From Alphaproteobacteria bacterium (GTDB taxonomy: Bacteria > Pseudomonadota > Alphaproteobacteria > Rhodobacterales > Rhodobacteraceae), in assembly GCA_030425185.1 (NCBI GenBank), contig JAUIAU010000005.1, positions 1-64,000 of the forward strand: DNA of 64,000 bases, read 5' to 3'. The position numbers and the translations under genes were made by a program. The notes below the pieces were generated by a model, which had not been told where the DNA came from, searched no databases, and worked only from the letters and a program-made list of their open reading frames with translations. Below are positions 38,129 through 48,425 of the stretch, in pieces (within the stretch, counting starts at the first letter, position 1; each line of letters opens with the position of its first letter).

Positions 38129-39215
38129 AGTTCGTGGCCGCGGTGAAGTCGGGCTCCACCAGCGCGAGTTCCGGCCAGTCCGAGACCATGTCCATCCCGC
38201 CGAGAGGCTTCTGATAGCCCTTGTGGCAGGTGGCGCAGGCGGCCTTCGGCGCGTCCGCGTAGACCGGGCCAAGGCGGTTCTCGGGCAGGATGCCCTCTTC
38301 CGCCAGCGGCACCAGGTGCAGGGTGTTCAGGTCCTGGACCATGATGATGCCGAGGCTCGCGGTGGACCACTGCGGCGTCACCTGTGCGGGGTCGTAGAAG
38401 GCCCGCGTGTTGTGACAGAAGACGCAGTTCACCCCGAGCGAGTTGGCGAAGTAGTTCATCAGACTGAACGTCCGCTCGGCGTTCTGCCAGGTCGGGTCAC
38501 CCGGCTGGGTGTCGACCCGGCTGTCGAGGTCGTGGACCTTGATCGACTGCGTGTCGAGCAGGTAGCTCTCCAGCGCATCCGACGGCAGCGAGGTGTACTG
38601 GCTCTGCGGGGTGACCCGGTTCTGGACCGAGGCCCAGCCGGCGGTGTTCTCGTTCACCGGAGCGATGCGGAACCAGATGTTGTTCGGCACCGCCTGCCCG
38701 CGATGGCAGGTGTAGCAGTTCACACCGGCCTCGCCCGACACGTTGGTGTGTCCGCCCCACTCGTCGTTCAGGCTCTGGACCATCGCGACCATCCGGTAGG
38801 CGACCTGGGTCTGGTAGTTCTCCGGGTCTTCCATCAGGTCGGGAATGCCGGTCCAGGACCGCATGGCGACGATCATCTCGGCATAGGCCTCGGGCGAGAT
38901 GCCCTCCAGCGCGGGCGGCACGTTGGCAAGCGCCGCCTCGCTGACCGCGGCGGTGTCCGCCTCGGTGATGCCGGAGCGGGCGAGGTAGCCCGCGGCGGTG
39001 GGATCACCGGCCGCGAGATCGCTCTTGAACTCCGGCACGGACATGCCGGTGCCCCGGGGTCCGGTCTGCAGGCTGGTGGTGGCGAACGGCTGCCCCCACG
39101 TCACCAGCAGCGCCACCACGAAGACCGCCGCGCCGATCGCGCCGATCAGGATTGCCGGCCCGTAGATGTTGGTCGGGTTGTCGGCATTCCACTTGTCAAA
39201 CCACTTGGGCAACAT
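38127..39215 (-). CDS. pufC: reaction-centre-bound cytochrome c subunit, tri-heme
   Basis: PufC reduces the photo-oxidised special pair from the periplasm. The 362-residue protein starts at ATG 39215 (MLPKWFDKW). It has an N-terminal membrane anchor (about 20-41) with no lipobox cysteine. Only three heme motifs are present: CYTCH (167-171), CVFCH (264-268) and CATCH (327-331). The first site of tetraheme homologues would fall near 117-130 ([14 protein letters not shown]), where no CxxCH exists. A tri-heme form lacking the lipid anchor is known from Rhodovulum sulfidophilum. It follows pufM by one base; no pufX is present. Confidence 0.95.
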   Translation of the reverse strand: MLPKWFDKWNADNPTNIYGPAILIGAIGAAVFVVALLVTWGQPFATTSLQTGPRGTGMSVPEFKSDLAAGDPTAAGYLARSGITEADTAAVSEAALANVPPALEGISPEAYAEMIVAMRSWTGIPDLMEDPENYQTQVAYRMVAMVQSLNDEWGGHTNVSGEAGVNCYTCHRGQAVPNNIWFRIAPVNENTAGWASVQNRVTPQSQYTSLPSDALESYLLDTQSIKVHDLDSRVDTQPGDPTWQNAERTFSLMNYFANSLGVNCVFCHNTRAFYDPAQVTPQWSTASLGIIMVQDLNTLHLVPLAEEGILPENRLGPVYADAPKAACATCHKGYQKPLGGMDMVSDWPELALVEPDFTAATN

Positions 39216-39216
39216 C

Positions 39217-40185
39217 TCAGTTTCCTCCCGGCAGATAGGCTTCGTAGCCATAGGGCAGGGTATAGTCGGGCGCGAAGTTGTGCTCGACGGCCCACAGGAA
39301 CCAGTTGTCCACCACGGTGCCGGTCAGCAGGATGCCGATACCGCCCGTGATCGGGGTCAGAACGGCGAACCACCAGGCCCAGCGGTGAATCCCCTCCATC
39401 GTGGCGTTGAAGCCCATGGTCCAGCGCCAGAACAGCGCCGCCCGCTCGGAGGCCGTGCCGCGGTCGACGATCTGCTCCAGCTCCCGGTCGCCGCCGAAAC
39501 GGGTCACCGCGAGGATGGTGGCGCCGTGCATCGCGAAGAGAAGCACCGAGCCGTACAGGAACACGATCGAAAGCGCGTGGAACGGGTTGTAGTAGAGGTT
39601 GCCGTAGCGGATCGAGAAGGCCGCGGTCCAGTCGAGGTGCGGGAAGATCCCGTAGGGCACCGCCTCCGACCACGATCCCATCAGGATCGGACGGAAGAGA
39701 CCCAGCACGAGGAACAGCCAGATCGCCGAGGCGAACGCCCAGGCCACGTGCTTGCCCATCTTGTGCTGTTCGGCCAGCAGGTAGGTCCGCAGCCACCAGG
39801 CCGACACCGACACGAGCAGGAAGAAGCTCGCGATGATGAACCAGCCCCCGTCGCTGAGCGGCGGCATCCGCAGCCCGTACTCGGGGCTCGGCGGCTCGAG
39901 CGCCAGCCAGAACAGCTGCCGGATGAACTCCGGGATCGAGTAACCGACCTGGCTCAGCATGTTGAAGCCGACGATGTTGAACCAGATCAGGCCCGTCGCA
40001 AGGCTGACGACGCCGGCCCAGCCGAGGTAGATCGGTCCGAGCTGGGCGTTGCCGATCCAGCCGATGAGGGTCGAGAAGCCGGGATTGCCCGCCCGCTCGG
40101 CCATCATGTTGTTTTCGTTGTCCATGCCCCATTCGGGGGTGCCCTGGACCTGCACTTGGGTAAAGATGTTCTGATACTCAGGCAT
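39217..40185 (-). CDS. pufM: photosynthetic reaction centre subunit M
   Basis: PufM forms the core with PufL and binds bacteriochlorophyll, QA and the non-heme iron. The 322-residue protein has five membrane helices, the special-pair histidine region with [19 protein letters not shown], and the iron/quinone histidines in FALHGATIL-like ([11 protein letters not shown]) and [13 protein letters not shown] segments. Start [10 protein letters not shown] matches the family. It lies 3 bases after pufL and ends 1 base before pufC. Confidence 0.97.
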   Translation of the reverse strand: MPEYQNIFTQVQVQGTPEWGMDNENNMMAERAGNPGFSTLIGWIGNAQLGPIYLGWAGVVSLATGLIWFNIVGFNMLSQVGYSIPEFIRQLFWLALEPPSPEYGLRMPPLSDGGWFIIASFFLLVSVSAWWLRTYLLAEQHKMGKHVAWAFASAIWLFLVLGLFRPILMGSWSEAVPYGIFPHLDWTAAFSIRYGNLYYNPFHALSIVFLYGSVLLFAMHGATILAVTRFGGDRELEQIVDRGTASERAALFWRWTMGFNATMEGIHRWAWWFAVLTPITGGIGILLTGTVVDNWFLWAVEHNFAPDYTLPYGYEAYLPGGN

Positions 40186-40188
40186 TTG

Positions 40189-41028
40189 TCACATCCCCAC
40201 TTGGCTCGGCCAGATCGGCAGTTCGAGCCACCAGTTCCACCATTCCGGCCAGCCCTTGGTCCAGACCGGGCCCGAGATGATGATGCAGACAGCACTCCAG
40301 AAGCCCGCGTTCAGGGCCAGCAGCAGGCCGACGCGGTGGATGCCGAGGGTGCCGACGGAGTAGCCGATGAAGTCGCGGAAGAACGTGTCTTCGTGATCCG
40401 GCGTCTTCATTTCCTCGCCTTTCGGCGGGTTGGCGGCCGACAGGATCAGCGCCCCGTGCAACGCCAGCGCCAGCGTCGTGGTGAAGAAGAACGTCACCGC
40501 GATCATGTGGGCCGGGTTGTAGTGGAAGTGCAGGTAGGCGTAGCCGGTGTTCGACACCCAGTCGAGGTGGCTCCAGATCCCGTAGGGGAAGCCATAGCCC
40601 CAGGCCCCCATCAGAAGCGGGCGGAACACCACCAGCGTCGTGTAGGCGAGGATGGCGAAGCTGAACGCGACGGGCACGTGGTACCCCATGCCCAGCTTTC
40701 GGCAGATCTCCACTTCGCGCAGCGCCCAGCTTGAGAAGGCACCGAGTGCACAGATCGTGATGATCTGCCACAGACCCCCTTCGGCAAGCGGCGCGAGGCC
40801 GAGACCGTATTTCAGATCAGGCGGGGCGATATTGATCAGCCAGGGATTGAACTCGCCCTGCAGGGCGGCCCCCCAGAAGATCAGGATCGTCCCCAAGGCG
40901 GCGAAAAACGCTGTCGTGACTCCGAAGAAGCCCACATAGAAGGGGCCCACCCAGAAGTCGAACAGGTCGCCGCCGATGAGCGTCCCTCCACGGACGCGGT
41001 ACTTTCTCTCGAAGCTGAGCAAAGCCAT
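40189..41028 (-). CDS. pufL: photosynthetic reaction centre subunit L
   Basis: PufL pairs with PufM. The 279-residue protein starts at ATG 41028 ([20 protein letters not shown]), the invariant family N-terminus, after a GGAGAGAG site. It has five helices, the special-pair/accessory histidines in [16 protein letters not shown], and iron/QB ligands in [13 protein letters not shown] and [14 protein letters not shown]. The 157-base gap to pufA holds strong hairpins. Confidence 0.97.
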   Translation of the reverse strand: MALLSFERKYRVRGGTLIGGDLFDFWVGPFYVGFFGVTTAFFAALGTILIFWGAALQGEFNPWLINIAPPDLKYGLGLAPLAEGGLWQIITICALGAFSSWALREVEICRKLGMGYHVPVAFSFAILAYTTLVVFRPLLMGAWGYGFPYGIWSHLDWVSNTGYAYLHFHYNPAHMIAVTFFFTTTLALALHGALILSAANPPKGEEMKTPDHEDTFFRDFIGYSVGTLGIHRVGLLLALNAGFWSAVCIIISGPVWTKGWPEWWNWWLELPIWPSQVGM

Positions 41029-41097
41029 CGTCTCTCTCCGCAATTGGCGGCCGGGCCGGAAGCGCAGGGCCGTCACTTGTCTTGGGTTCAGTTTGGC

Positions 41098-41177
41098 GCG
41101 GGCGAGCGGTCAGCCCGCCCGGCGCCGATCATGTTGGCTGCAACCGGCAGCGGCCCGCGCCCCCGGGGGAGGCGCGG
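41098..41177 (-). promoter_or_regulatory. pufA-pufL intercistronic mRNA-stabilising hairpins
   Basis: Nine bases after the pufA stop (minus strand) a 7-bp GC stem extends into a 10-bp hairpin (ccgcgcc at 41155-41161 with ggcgcgg at 41171-41177, ccc/ggg inside). A second hairpin has the stem gcgggc/gcccgc (41098-41103 and 41113-41118). In Rhodobacter, hairpins in this gap block 3' exonucleases and raise LH1 mRNA over reaction centre mRNA. The same role is inferred here. No gene lies in this gap. Confidence 0.65.
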
Positions 41178-41185
41178 ACGCGCGA

Positions 41186-41347
41186 TCACATGGCGGCCTT
41201 TTGGGCAGCCAGTTCGAGCCAGTTGAAGTGCTCGGTGCTGAGCAGGACGAGGTGAATCATCGCTGCCAGCAGGAACAGGAACACACCCTGGGCCACGAAC
41301 ACGCGGCGGGGATCGAAGATCAGCCAGATCTTGTAGAACTTGGACAT
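41186..41347 (-). CDS. pufA: light-harvesting 1 alpha polypeptide
   Basis: This 53-residue protein begins [20 protein letters not shown], the standard LH1 alpha start. It has one membrane helix whose bacteriochlorophyll-binding histidine is in [11 protein letters not shown] and a C-terminus with [11 protein letters not shown]. It forms the LH1 ring with PufB around the reaction centre. It lies 13 bases after pufB. Confidence 0.96.
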   Translation of the reverse strand: MSKFYKIWLIFDPRRVFVAQGVFLFLLAAMIHLVLLSTEHFNWLELAAQKAAM

Positions 41348-41360
41348 GATTCAGTGCTCC

Positions 41361-41636
<276 letters not shown>

Positions 41637-41858
41637 TCAGGCCGCGAAGATCATGGGCGTGATGATCCGCGCCTGGCTCCAGGCGCGGGCCACGGGGCCC
41701 TTGGTCTTGATCGTGCCCGAGCGGACCGAGGCGAGGGCCCAGCTCAGGAACGCCAGCGGCAGGGCCGCCAGGAAAATGATCGCGAAGTAGGTGTAGAACT
41801 CCGCCTTCGGCGCCCTGCGGCCCCGGTGCAGAGGGGCGTCGATGTTGTGATCGGTCAT
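41637..41858 (-). CDS. pufQ: PufQ, tetrapyrrole/complex assembly regulator
   Basis: The 73-residue protein has one membrane helix (about 22-42) with the family segments [16 protein letters not shown] and [15 protein letters not shown]. PufQ is linked to bacteriochlorophyll synthesis and carrier functions. It overlaps bchZ by 4 bases, linking pigment and puf genes in one transcript. Confidence 0.93.
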   Translation of the reverse strand: MTDHNIDAPLHRGRRAPKAEFYTYFAIIFLAALPLAFLSWALASVRSGTIKTKGPVARAWSQARIITPMIFAA

Positions 41859-43348
41859 GCCCGTTCTCCTGTCGCTTCGATGTCTGCTGTCTCGAGGTCC
41901 GCACCGGGACGAAGGGCCCGGACGGTCTCGATCACGACCCGCTCGGCACCGCTTTCCAGCGCGGCCTTCTCGGCGGCGTCGCGCAATGTCTTGGCGGCCG
42001 AGATGCGGGTCAGGATGGGATGCTCGGCCACGATGCGGTCGAGCAGGCGTTGTGCGTCGTCATCCCACGGGAAGTCGCGGCGCAGCGTGGTCGGTGTGGC
42101 GGCGGCACTGTCCATCTCGCTGCCCAGCGGCAGGATGTGGAACAGCGCGTCGAAGAGCGCGTTGCAGACCTCCTGGATCAGGTAGGTCGCGCCGGCATAG
42201 CCCATCATCGGCGTGCCGGTGGCGCGGCGGATCGCGGCGCCCGGGAAGCTGGCGGGGATGAAGGCCGGCTTCGGCCCGAACCCGCCCGACATCTCGGCGA
42301 GGTACATCTTCTCGTTGATCGACCCCATCACGACCAGCGGCCGCTTGGTGTGCATCAGCTTGCGCACTTCGTCGTTGTCGGTCTTCTTGCCCCGTTGCCG
42401 GGCGACGGCAAAGGCGCAGGGCAGGCCCATGTCGGCCTCGAGGAAGTTGCGGATGCCGCGGGCGTAGGTCTCGTTCGCCACGATGGCGAAGCTCGCCGTC
42501 GCGAAGAAGTCCTGCGTCACCGACCGCCACAGGTCCCAGACCGGCTTGATGGTCGAATGCTTTTCGCGCGCGATGAACGGCTCGGGGTCCAGCCCGGTCA
42601 GCTCGCCCAGCTTGCGCAGGAAGGCGGTGGTCGACTCGATCCCGATCGGCGCCTGCAGGTAGGGCTTGCCCAGCACCTCGGCGAGGCCGCGCCCGAACTC
42701 GCGGTACATCACGACGTTCACGTCGGCGTTCACGAGGTTGCGCATCTCGGCCAGGTGGCTGCCCAGCGGCATCACCATGTTGACCTCGGCGCCGATCCCC
42801 TCGACCAGCCGCCGGATCTCGGCGAGATCGGAGGGCATGTTGAACGTGCCGTACATCGGCCCGAGGATGTTGACGCGGGGCTTGGCCCCCTCCTCGCGCT
42901 TCTTCTCCGGCGGCATCCGGCCCTTGGTCATGCCGAACTCGGTGAAGATCCAGGTCATCGCGCGGTCGGCGCTCTCCCACTGGTCCTCGTCGATGGTGCG
43001 CGGCAGGAACCGCTGAATCGAGGTGCCCTGCGGCGTCACGCCCCCGCCGATCATCTCGGCGATCGAGCCGGTGACGACGACGGACGGCAGCGCCGGGTCG
43101 AGCGTGTCCCAGGCGCGCTTCATCGCGCCCTCGGTCCCGTCGCGGCCCAGCTCTTCCTCGCCGAGACCGGTGGTCACGATCGGCAGCTCGTGCGGCGGCA
43201 GCGCATCGGTGTAGTGCAGCACCGACGTCACCGGCAGGTTCTCGCATCCCACCGGGCCGTCGATGACGACCTGCAGGCCCTTCACCGCGGTGAAGGCATA
43301 GACGGCACCCCAGTAGCCGCCGGCACGGTCATGGTCCTGAATCAGCAT
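41855..43348 (-). CDS. bchZ: chlorophyllide a reductase subunit Z
   Basis: BchZ and BchY form the NifDK-like component that reduces ring B. The 497-residue protein starts at ATG 43348 ([15 protein letters not shown]), after GGGAGG. Landmarks are [20 protein letters not shown] with a cluster cysteine, [14 protein letters not shown], and [20 protein letters not shown]. An ORF extension upstream enters the tandem repeat and is rejected. Confidence 0.96.
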   Translation of the reverse strand: MLIQDHDRAGGYWGAVYAFTAVKGLQVVIDGPVGCENLPVTSVLHYTDALPPHELPIVTTGLGEEELGRDGTEGAMKRAWDTLDPALPSVVVTGSIAEMIGGGVTPQGTSIQRFLPRTIDEDQWESADRAMTWIFTEFGMTKGRMPPEKKREEGAKPRVNILGPMYGTFNMPSDLAEIRRLVEGIGAEVNMVMPLGSHLAEMRNLVNADVNVVMYREFGRGLAEVLGKPYLQAPIGIESTTAFLRKLGELTGLDPEPFIAREKHSTIKPVWDLWRSVTQDFFATASFAIVANETYARGIRNFLEADMGLPCAFAVARQRGKKTDNDEVRKLMHTKRPLVVMGSINEKMYLAEMSGGFGPKPAFIPASFPGAAIRRATGTPMMGYAGATYLIQEVCNALFDALFHILPLGSEMDSAAATPTTLRRDFPWDDDAQRLLDRIVAEHPILTRISAAKTLRDAAEKAALESGAERVVIETVRALRPGADLETADIEATGERA

Positions 43349-43361
43349 GCGGGAACCTCCC

Positions 43362-43416
43362 GCACCGACGCCGCACCGACGTGGGACCGACACGATACCG
43401 ACGTGATACCGACGTT
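43362..43416. repeat. five tandem 11-bp repeats in the bchY-bchZ gap
   Basis: Five units of 11 bases share accgac at 43364, 43375, 43386, 43397 and 43408, exactly 11 apart. The units are gcaccgacgcc, gcaccgacgtg, ggaccgacacg, ataccgacgtg, ataccgacgtt. The array ends 13 bases before the bchZ start, next to its ribosome site. The rest of the 97-base gap is featureless. Unit length is not a multiple of three, so it does not encode a peptide repeat. Confidence 0.9.
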
Positions 43417-43445
43417 GATTTTCGCTTGGATAATGCTCCGGCGCA

Positions 43446-45032
43446 TCAGATCATCTCCTGCGCCTTGGCGGCTTTCTCGGCCTTGTCGAGCTTCTTCTGA
43501 TGCTGCGCGCGGAAGTCCGGCCGCAGGTTCGGCTCGCCCTCCCAGATACCCGCCGTATCGCCCTCGCCGACCCCCTCGAAGAAGGCCCTCATGTGGTCCA
43601 TCCGGTCCTTATTGCCGATCGCCGCGTTGACGACCTGCTGCAGGGACCCGGCGCCCATCGGGCCCATCAGGGGCCGCGCGGAGATCAGGTTGGTGAAGTA
43701 AAGGCTTGGAATTCCAAGCTCCTTGCCCTTCTGGACGACCGGCGTGGTGCCGATGGCCAGGTCGGGGCGGATGGCCTCCATCGCGGCGCAGTCGTCCTCG
43801 AGGCTGGCGCGGTACTTGACCGTGACGCCCCGCGCTTCCAGCCACTGGCGGTCCGGCTCGGACCACCTGGTTTTCGGGCAGGCGGTGCCGACATAGGGCA
43901 CGTTCGCCCCCGATTCGATCAGGAGACGCGCCACCAGAAGTTCGGATCCTTCGTATCCGGACAGGGTGATGGTGCCCTTCACCGGCGTCGCTGCCAGCGC
44001 GCCCCTGATCGCGGGGAGGAACCTGTTCTGGGCGTCTGCCACCTTTTCAGCAGGCAAACCAAAGGCTTCGCCGACGGCGGCCAGCCAGGCGGCGGTGCCG
44101 TCATGGCCCACGGGCGCGCTGCCGATCACCGCGCGACCGGCGGCTTCGAACTCGCGGATCGCGGCGGTGTAGAACGGATGGATGGCGGCAACGGCACCGC
44201 AAGCCAGCGCGGAATAAAGCTCGCGCCACTCACGGCAGGGAACGACCGGACCTGCCGCCAGACCGAGTGGCGCGAGCATCTGCCCGATCCCGATAGGATC
44301 AGCAGGGAACATCTCTCCGAGGAGAGAAACTGTGGGACGGTCTGATTTCCCCGATGCGGGCGCCTGAACCGGGCCTGCCTCGATTTCCGCACGGGCGTAG
44401 TTCAGCATCGCCCCCGCGAGAATGTCTTTCGCCTCGGCGTGGGTCGGCACGCCGAAACCGGGCACGTCGATCCCGACGATCCGCACCCCGTTGATTTCGC
44501 TCGGCAACAGCCGCAGCGGCACACCCGAGGCCGTGGGCACGCAGAGATTGGTGACCACGATCGCGTCATAGCGCTCGGGATCGGCCATCTTGTGCACCGC
44601 CTCGCGGATGTCCTCGAAGAGCTTGCCGGTGACCAGCGTCTCCGAGTTGAACGGAACGTAGCCGACCGACCGGCGCGCCCCGTAGAAATGGCTGACGAAG
44701 GTCAGGCCGTAGACGCAGCAGGCCGAGCCCGACAGCATCGTGCCGACCCGGCGCATCCGCAGGCCGACGCGCAGCGACCCGAAGGCCGGGCACATGCTCT
44801 GCGGCTTGTCATGCGGTCCCTGCGGGTAGTCCTTCGCATACTGGTCGAGGATCTCGCCCATGCCCGCTGCGCGGGCGGCGGCTTCCATCTGTTCGCCCGG
44901 CGCATGGCAGCCCATGCCGTCCGGCTTCACCGCGCCCTCGGGCGCGCTCTCGTCGCGGATCGAGGTCCCCTCGATCACTTCGGCCTGGTCGGCCGCGTCG
45001 TAACGGACTTCTCCGTCGGGTTTATCCAGCAT
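43446..45032 (-). CDS. bchY: chlorophyllide a reductase subunit Y
   Basis: BchY is the NifD-like partner of BchZ. The 528-residue protein starts at ATG 45032, preceded by GGGAGG. Cluster cysteines lie in [32 protein letters not shown] and [19 protein letters not shown]. The length is at the upper end of the family because of an N-terminal stretch of about 50 residues. Its start overlaps the small ORF upstream by 11 bases. Confidence 0.95.
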   Translation of the reverse strand: MLDKPDGEVRYDAADQAEVIEGTSIRDESAPEGAVKPDGMGCHAPGEQMEAAARAAGMGEILDQYAKDYPQGPHDKPQSMCPAFGSLRVGLRMRRVGTMLSGSACCVYGLTFVSHFYGARRSVGYVPFNSETLVTGKLFEDIREAVHKMADPERYDAIVVTNLCVPTASGVPLRLLPSEINGVRIVGIDVPGFGVPTHAEAKDILAGAMLNYARAEIEAGPVQAPASGKSDRPTVSLLGEMFPADPIGIGQMLAPLGLAAGPVVPCREWRELYSALACGAVAAIHPFYTAAIREFEAAGRAVIGSAPVGHDGTAAWLAAVGEAFGLPAEKVADAQNRFLPAIRGALAATPVKGTITLSGYEGSELLVARLLIESGANVPYVGTACPKTRWSEPDRQWLEARGVTVKYRASLEDDCAAMEAIRPDLAIGTTPVVQKGKELGIPSLYFTNLISARPLMGPMGAGSLQQVVNAAIGNKDRMDHMRAFFEGVGEGDTAGIWEGEPNLRPDFRAQHQKKLDKAEKAAKAQEMI

Positions 45033-45225
45033 GGATCGTCCTCCCCTCGGTGCGGGTTGGCAGGTCGTGACCGAACGGGCAGCGCCCCACGGTCCGCATT
45101 GGCCCGGCCGCGGGCGCCGCGCGCGGCGGCGTCCGCCCTCCGGTCTCCGGGGTCTGGACCGGAGCTTCGGAGGACAGCGAGGCAAGCGCCTCGTCCCAGC
45201 GGTCGAGTTCGGCGAGGTCAAACAT
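45022..45225 (-). CDS. candidate 67-residue small protein between bchX and bchY
   Basis: An ORF starts at ATG 45225, overlapping the bchX stop by 8 bases, and ends with TAA at 45022, overlapping the bchY start by 11 bases, so it exactly bridges the two genes. The product has an acidic amphipathic start ([20 protein letters not shown]), a Pro/Ala-rich middle and a GRCPFGHDLPTR segment. Codons are G/C-ended like the neighbours, and the other two frames of the gap are arginine-rich junk. I do not recognise it and know of no named gene at this place. It could be a real coupling peptide or a chance ORF. Confidence 0.5.
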   Translation of the reverse strand: MFDLAELDRWDEALASLSSEAPVQTPETGGRTPPRAAPAAGPMRTVGRCPFGHDLPTRTEGRTIHAG

Positions 45226-46222
45226 CGTCGTAGATGACCTCGAGAGACTTCTTCGGTTTGGCGTCCTTGCCGCGCATGTCGGCATCGGTCGCAGGCTCGA
45301 GCACCACGTCGCCGCCGGTGTCCTTGCTGTCGAACAGGGCGAGGAGCTCGTCCTGGTTCAGCGCGGTCGGACGCATCGGCGGGGCAGAGGCGACGTTCTC
45401 GCCCAGTTCGGCGAACAGCGCGCCCCACTGGCTCTCGTTGGTGCCGACGATCTGGTAATTCGCGGATTTCTTGCGCAGGTCGTCGTTCTGCGGGATCGCG
45501 GCGAGGATCGGGATGTCGACCGCCTTGGCGAAAGCCTGCGCCTCGCCGGTGCCGTCGTCCTTGTTGATCACGAGACCCGCGACGCCCACGTTGCCGCCCA
45601 GCTTGCGGAAGTATTCCACGGCCGAGCAGACGTTGTTGGCGACATAGAGCGACTGCAGGTCGTTCGACGCGACGAGGATCACCTTCTGGGCCATGTCACG
45701 CGCGATCGGCAGGCCGAAGCCGCCGCAGACCACGTCGCCGAGGAAATCGAGCAGGACATAGTCGAAGTCCCAGTCGTGGAAGCCCAGCTTCTCCAGCAGC
45801 TCGAAGCCGTGGATGATGCCGCGCCCGCCGCAGCCGCGACCGACCTCGGGCCCGCCGAGCTCCATGGCGAAGACGCCGCCGCGCTTGAAGCAGACATCGC
45901 CGATCTGAACCTCTTCCCCGGCCAGCTTCTTCTTGGTCGAGGTCTCGATGATCGTCGGGCAGGCCTTGCCGCCGAACAGCAGCGAGGTGGTGTCCGATTT
46001 CGGGTCGCAGCCGATCAGCAGCACGCGCTTGCCCTGTTCGGCCATCATGTGGCTGAGGTTGGCCAGCGTGAACGACTTGCCGATGCCGCCCTTGCCGTAG
46101 ATCGCGATGATCTGCGTCTTCTTGGTGGGTGCGCCCTGCGGCACTTCCAGCGTCGGCTCCTCGTGGGCTTCGTCGCGAAGCCGCTGATCGAAGTCCTTCA
46201 GGTTCGGTACGTCCAGGCTCAT
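45218..46222 (-). CDS. bchX: chlorophyllide a reductase iron protein
   Basis: BchX is the NifH-like ATPase of chlorophyllide reductase. The 334-residue protein has [18 protein letters not shown] (the Phe after Ser is normal for BchX), [15 protein letters not shown], and cluster cysteines in [13 protein letters not shown] and [14 protein letters not shown]. It overlaps bchC by 4 bases. The C-terminus ([13 protein letters not shown]) is longer than the nucleotide-binding core, as usual. Confidence 0.97.
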   Translation of the reverse strand: MSLDVPNLKDFDQRLRDEAHEEPTLEVPQGAPTKKTQIIAIYGKGGIGKSFTLANLSHMMAEQGKRVLLIGCDPKSDTTSLLFGGKACPTIIETSTKKKLAGEEVQIGDVCFKRGGVFAMELGGPEVGRGCGGRGIIHGFELLEKLGFHDWDFDYVLLDFLGDVVCGGFGLPIARDMAQKVILVASNDLQSLYVANNVCSAVEYFRKLGGNVGVAGLVINKDDGTGEAQAFAKAVDIPILAAIPQNDDLRKKSANYQIVGTNESQWGALFAELGENVASAPPMRPTALNQDELLALFDSKDTGGDVVLEPATDADMRGKDAKPKKSLEVIYDDV

Positions 46223-47160
46223 GCGTGGCCCTCCCAGGTCAGGATCATTTTCAGACAGGCAGGGTCTTCGAACGCGGTCTGATACGCCTCGGCTGCACTG
46301 CTGGCGGGTCGGGTGTGGGTGATCAGCCCGTCGAGCGAGAGCGCCCCCGCATCGAGCAGGGCATTCGTCGCGATCAGGTCCTCACGCTGCCATTCGGCGG
46401 CGATCCGGAACCGGGCCTCCTTCATGAAGGCCGGCGGAAAGGCAAAGCTGAGCGGCTCCGGGTAGAACCCGGCGAGGACGATCTCGCCGCCCTTCTTCAG
46501 CCGCATGATCAGGCTGTTCAGCAGGCCCCCGTTCCCGGAGGCGTCGTAGATGTTGCCGTAGTCGCGGCGCGGGTCGGCATCGGGATGCACGACCTCGTAG
46601 CCGTCCGCGCCGGACATCCGGTCCGGATTGACCTCCCACACCGTGGGGGCAGGTCCGCCGGCGGCGAGGGTCAGGCGGGCAAGCAGGCGTCCGAAGACCC
46701 CGTGGCCCACGATCAGGTCGGGCAGCTCGGCGCGCTCGGTCGCCAGCGCATGGCGGGCGGTGGCGGCCAGCGCCAGCAGCGCGCCTTCGGCCCCGAGGGC
46801 AGGATCGAGTTTCACGGCCCGCGCGCCCGCACTGACAAGGCGACGCGACGCGCCGCCGAACAGTCCGCGCGTGTCGCCGTAGCAGGACGCGCCAGGCACG
46901 AAGACCCGGTCGCCGACGCGGAACCCGCTGTCGGGTCCGGCCTCGACCACTTCGCCCGCGGCCTCGTAGCCCGGAACCAGCGGATAGCCGAAACCGGGAA
47001 AGGCGGGCATCTTGCCCGACCAGATCAGCTTCTCGGTGCCGGTGGAAATGCCGGAGTGGTCGATGTCGACGACGATGTCGGCCGCACCCGGGCTGGTCAG
47101 CGCGAGGTCCTGCACCTGAATGGCTTCCGGGCCGGTCAAGACGATCGCGGTCGTATGCAT
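46219..47160 (-). CDS. bchC: bacteriochlorophyllide a dehydrogenase
   Basis: BchC oxidises the 3-hydroxyethyl group to 3-acetyl. The 313-residue protein is of the medium-chain dehydrogenase type with [22 protein letters not shown] (in part), [16 protein letters not shown], a [16 protein letters not shown] nucleotide fold, and a C-terminal [21 protein letters not shown]. It has its own PpsR-controlled promoter in the 128-base gap after crtF, but read-through from crtEF is also likely. Confidence 0.95.
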   Translation of the reverse strand: MHTTAIVLTGPEAIQVQDLALTSPGAADIVVDIDHSGISTGTEKLIWSGKMPAFPGFGYPLVPGYEAAGEVVEAGPDSGFRVGDRVFVPGASCYGDTRGLFGGASRRLVSAGARAVKLDPALGAEGALLALAATARHALATERAELPDLIVGHGVFGRLLARLTLAAGGPAPTVWEVNPDRMSGADGYEVVHPDADPRRDYGNIYDASGNGGLLNSLIMRLKKGGEIVLAGFYPEPLSFAFPPAFMKEARFRIAAEWQREDLIATNALLDAGALSLDGLITHTRPASSAAEAYQTAFEDPACLKMILTWEGHA

Positions 47161-47213
47161 TCCAATCTCCGCTGCTGCCGTGTCCCGTGTAGGGATTCTC
47201 TGACAGGTGTTGT

Positions 47214-47257
47214 TGTAATCCTACCCTGACATACTTAGGTGTCAACTAAATTGGACA
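47214..47257 (-). promoter_or_regulatory. bchC promoter with two PpsR boxes
   Basis: Two perfect TGT-N12-ACA boxes lie at 47214-47231 and 47240-47257, 8 bases apart. On the minus strand TTGACA (47245-47240) and TAGGAT (47223-47218), spaced 16 bases, form a sigma70 promoter, so one box covers the -35 and the other the -10. The same two-site, 8-base geometry is described for the Rhodobacter capsulatus bchC promoter. Confidence 0.85.
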
Positions 47258-47288
47258 CCTTGACCGACAACAATCGTCGGGCAGCGGG

Positions 47289-48425
47289 TCAGGACGGCTT
47301 TCTTGCGGTCACCACGCTGGTGACGAAGGGCCGGTGCGTGCGGGGAATCGCGATATCCTCGAACCCGGCGGCCTTCAGAAGCGCCGCGATCCGCGACGGG
47401 CTCCGGGTCTGGCCGGTCTGCATCGCCAGGGTGTAAAGCGCGAAGTACACATCCCCCGCCCGGTTCGGACGGTCGTCGCCGAGCATTGGCTCGGACACGA
47501 TCAGCTGCCCGCCCGGCGGCAGCGCGGCAAAGACGCGGGCCAGCAGGGCGGTCACCGTCGCGTCGGAATGATCGTAGAGCACCCGGACAAGGCTGATCGC
47601 GTCATGTCCCTCCGGCAGCACGTCATCCCGGAACGATCCCGGGACAATCGCCGTCCCCTCCGGCACCTCCGCCTTGGCCACGACGGCCGGCAGGTCGAAC
47701 AGGGTCAGGTCCAGGCCCGGGGCGACGCCATGCACCGCGCGCAGGAACGCGCCGGTGCCGCCACCCACGTCCATCAGCCGCCGGACACCGTCCAGCGAAA
47801 CGGTCCGCAGCGTTTCCTCGGCCACAAGGCCCTGGGTGTCGGACATCAGCCGGGAATAGGTCGCGGCCGTTTCCGGGTCCCGGGCCCCCTGGGCACCGAA
47901 GACATAGGGCCAGAAGTTCGCGAGTTCAGTCTCGGCCCCGGCGCGGAACACCGCTTCCGGATCGGCCAGGTCCCGGTAGAGCACCTCGTGGTGCCGGATC
48001 ATCTGCGCGAGGCCGGGAACCCCGGGCAGCGCGGCACCGAGCCGTCCCAGCCCGTAGCGCCCGTCGCGATGACGGCGCAGAAGCCCCAGCGCGGCGGCGG
48101 CGCGGCACAGGACCTCGGCCTTGTCCACGTCGAGGCCGCTGCGGACGGCGATCTTCCAGACCGGCAGCGGGGCGTGGGCCAGCATGTCGGCGAGGTCGAA
48201 CCGCACGAAGGCGGCCAGCACCTGGCTGTGCACGAACCCGGCAACCAGATCGAACAGGCGTTCGCCGTCGCTGCGGGCAAGGCCGCGCGTCAGACGGCTG
48301 GCGCTGGCGCGGCTCTGGAACCGGGGCGACCCGGCGAGGCGCACCCACCAGCGATAGAAACTGTCGCGTTCGGGCAGGAACCCGAAACGCCGCCAGGGCC
48401 GGAAGGCGGGGGCGCTGTCGCTCAT
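47289..48425 (-). CDS. crtF: demethylspheroidene O-methyltransferase
   Basis: CrtF methylates the C-1 hydroxyl of carotenoids. The 378-residue protein starts at ATG 48425, sharing one base with the crtE stop. It has an N-terminal winged-helix-like region and a SAM domain with RLMDVGGGTGAFLRAVH, DLTLFDLPAVVAKAE and the LVRVLYDHSD motif. The ORF continues upstream through crtE in another frame; that part is not coding. Confidence 0.95.
   Translation of the reverse strand: MSDSAPAFRPWRRFGFLPERDSFYRWWVRLAGSPRFQSRASASRLTRGLARSDGERLFDLVAGFVHSQVLAAFVRFDLADMLAHAPLPVWKIAVRSGLDVDKAEVLCRAAAALGLLRRHRDGRYGLGRLGAALPGVPGLAQMIRHHEVLYRDLADPEAVFRAGAETELANFWPYVFGAQGARDPETAATYSRLMSDTQGLVAEETLRTVSLDGVRRLMDVGGGTGAFLRAVHGVAPGLDLTLFDLPAVVAKAEVPEGTAIVPGSFRDDVLPEGHDAISLVRVLYDHSDATVTALLARVFAALPPGGQLIVSEPMLGDDRPNRAGDVYFALYTLAMQTGQTRSPSRIAALLKAAGFEDIAIPRTHRPFVTSVVTARKPS

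Noticed and set aside
46060-46090. P-loop of BchX ending GKSF instead of GKST
   Set aside because: This variant is normal for BchX and is not a defect.
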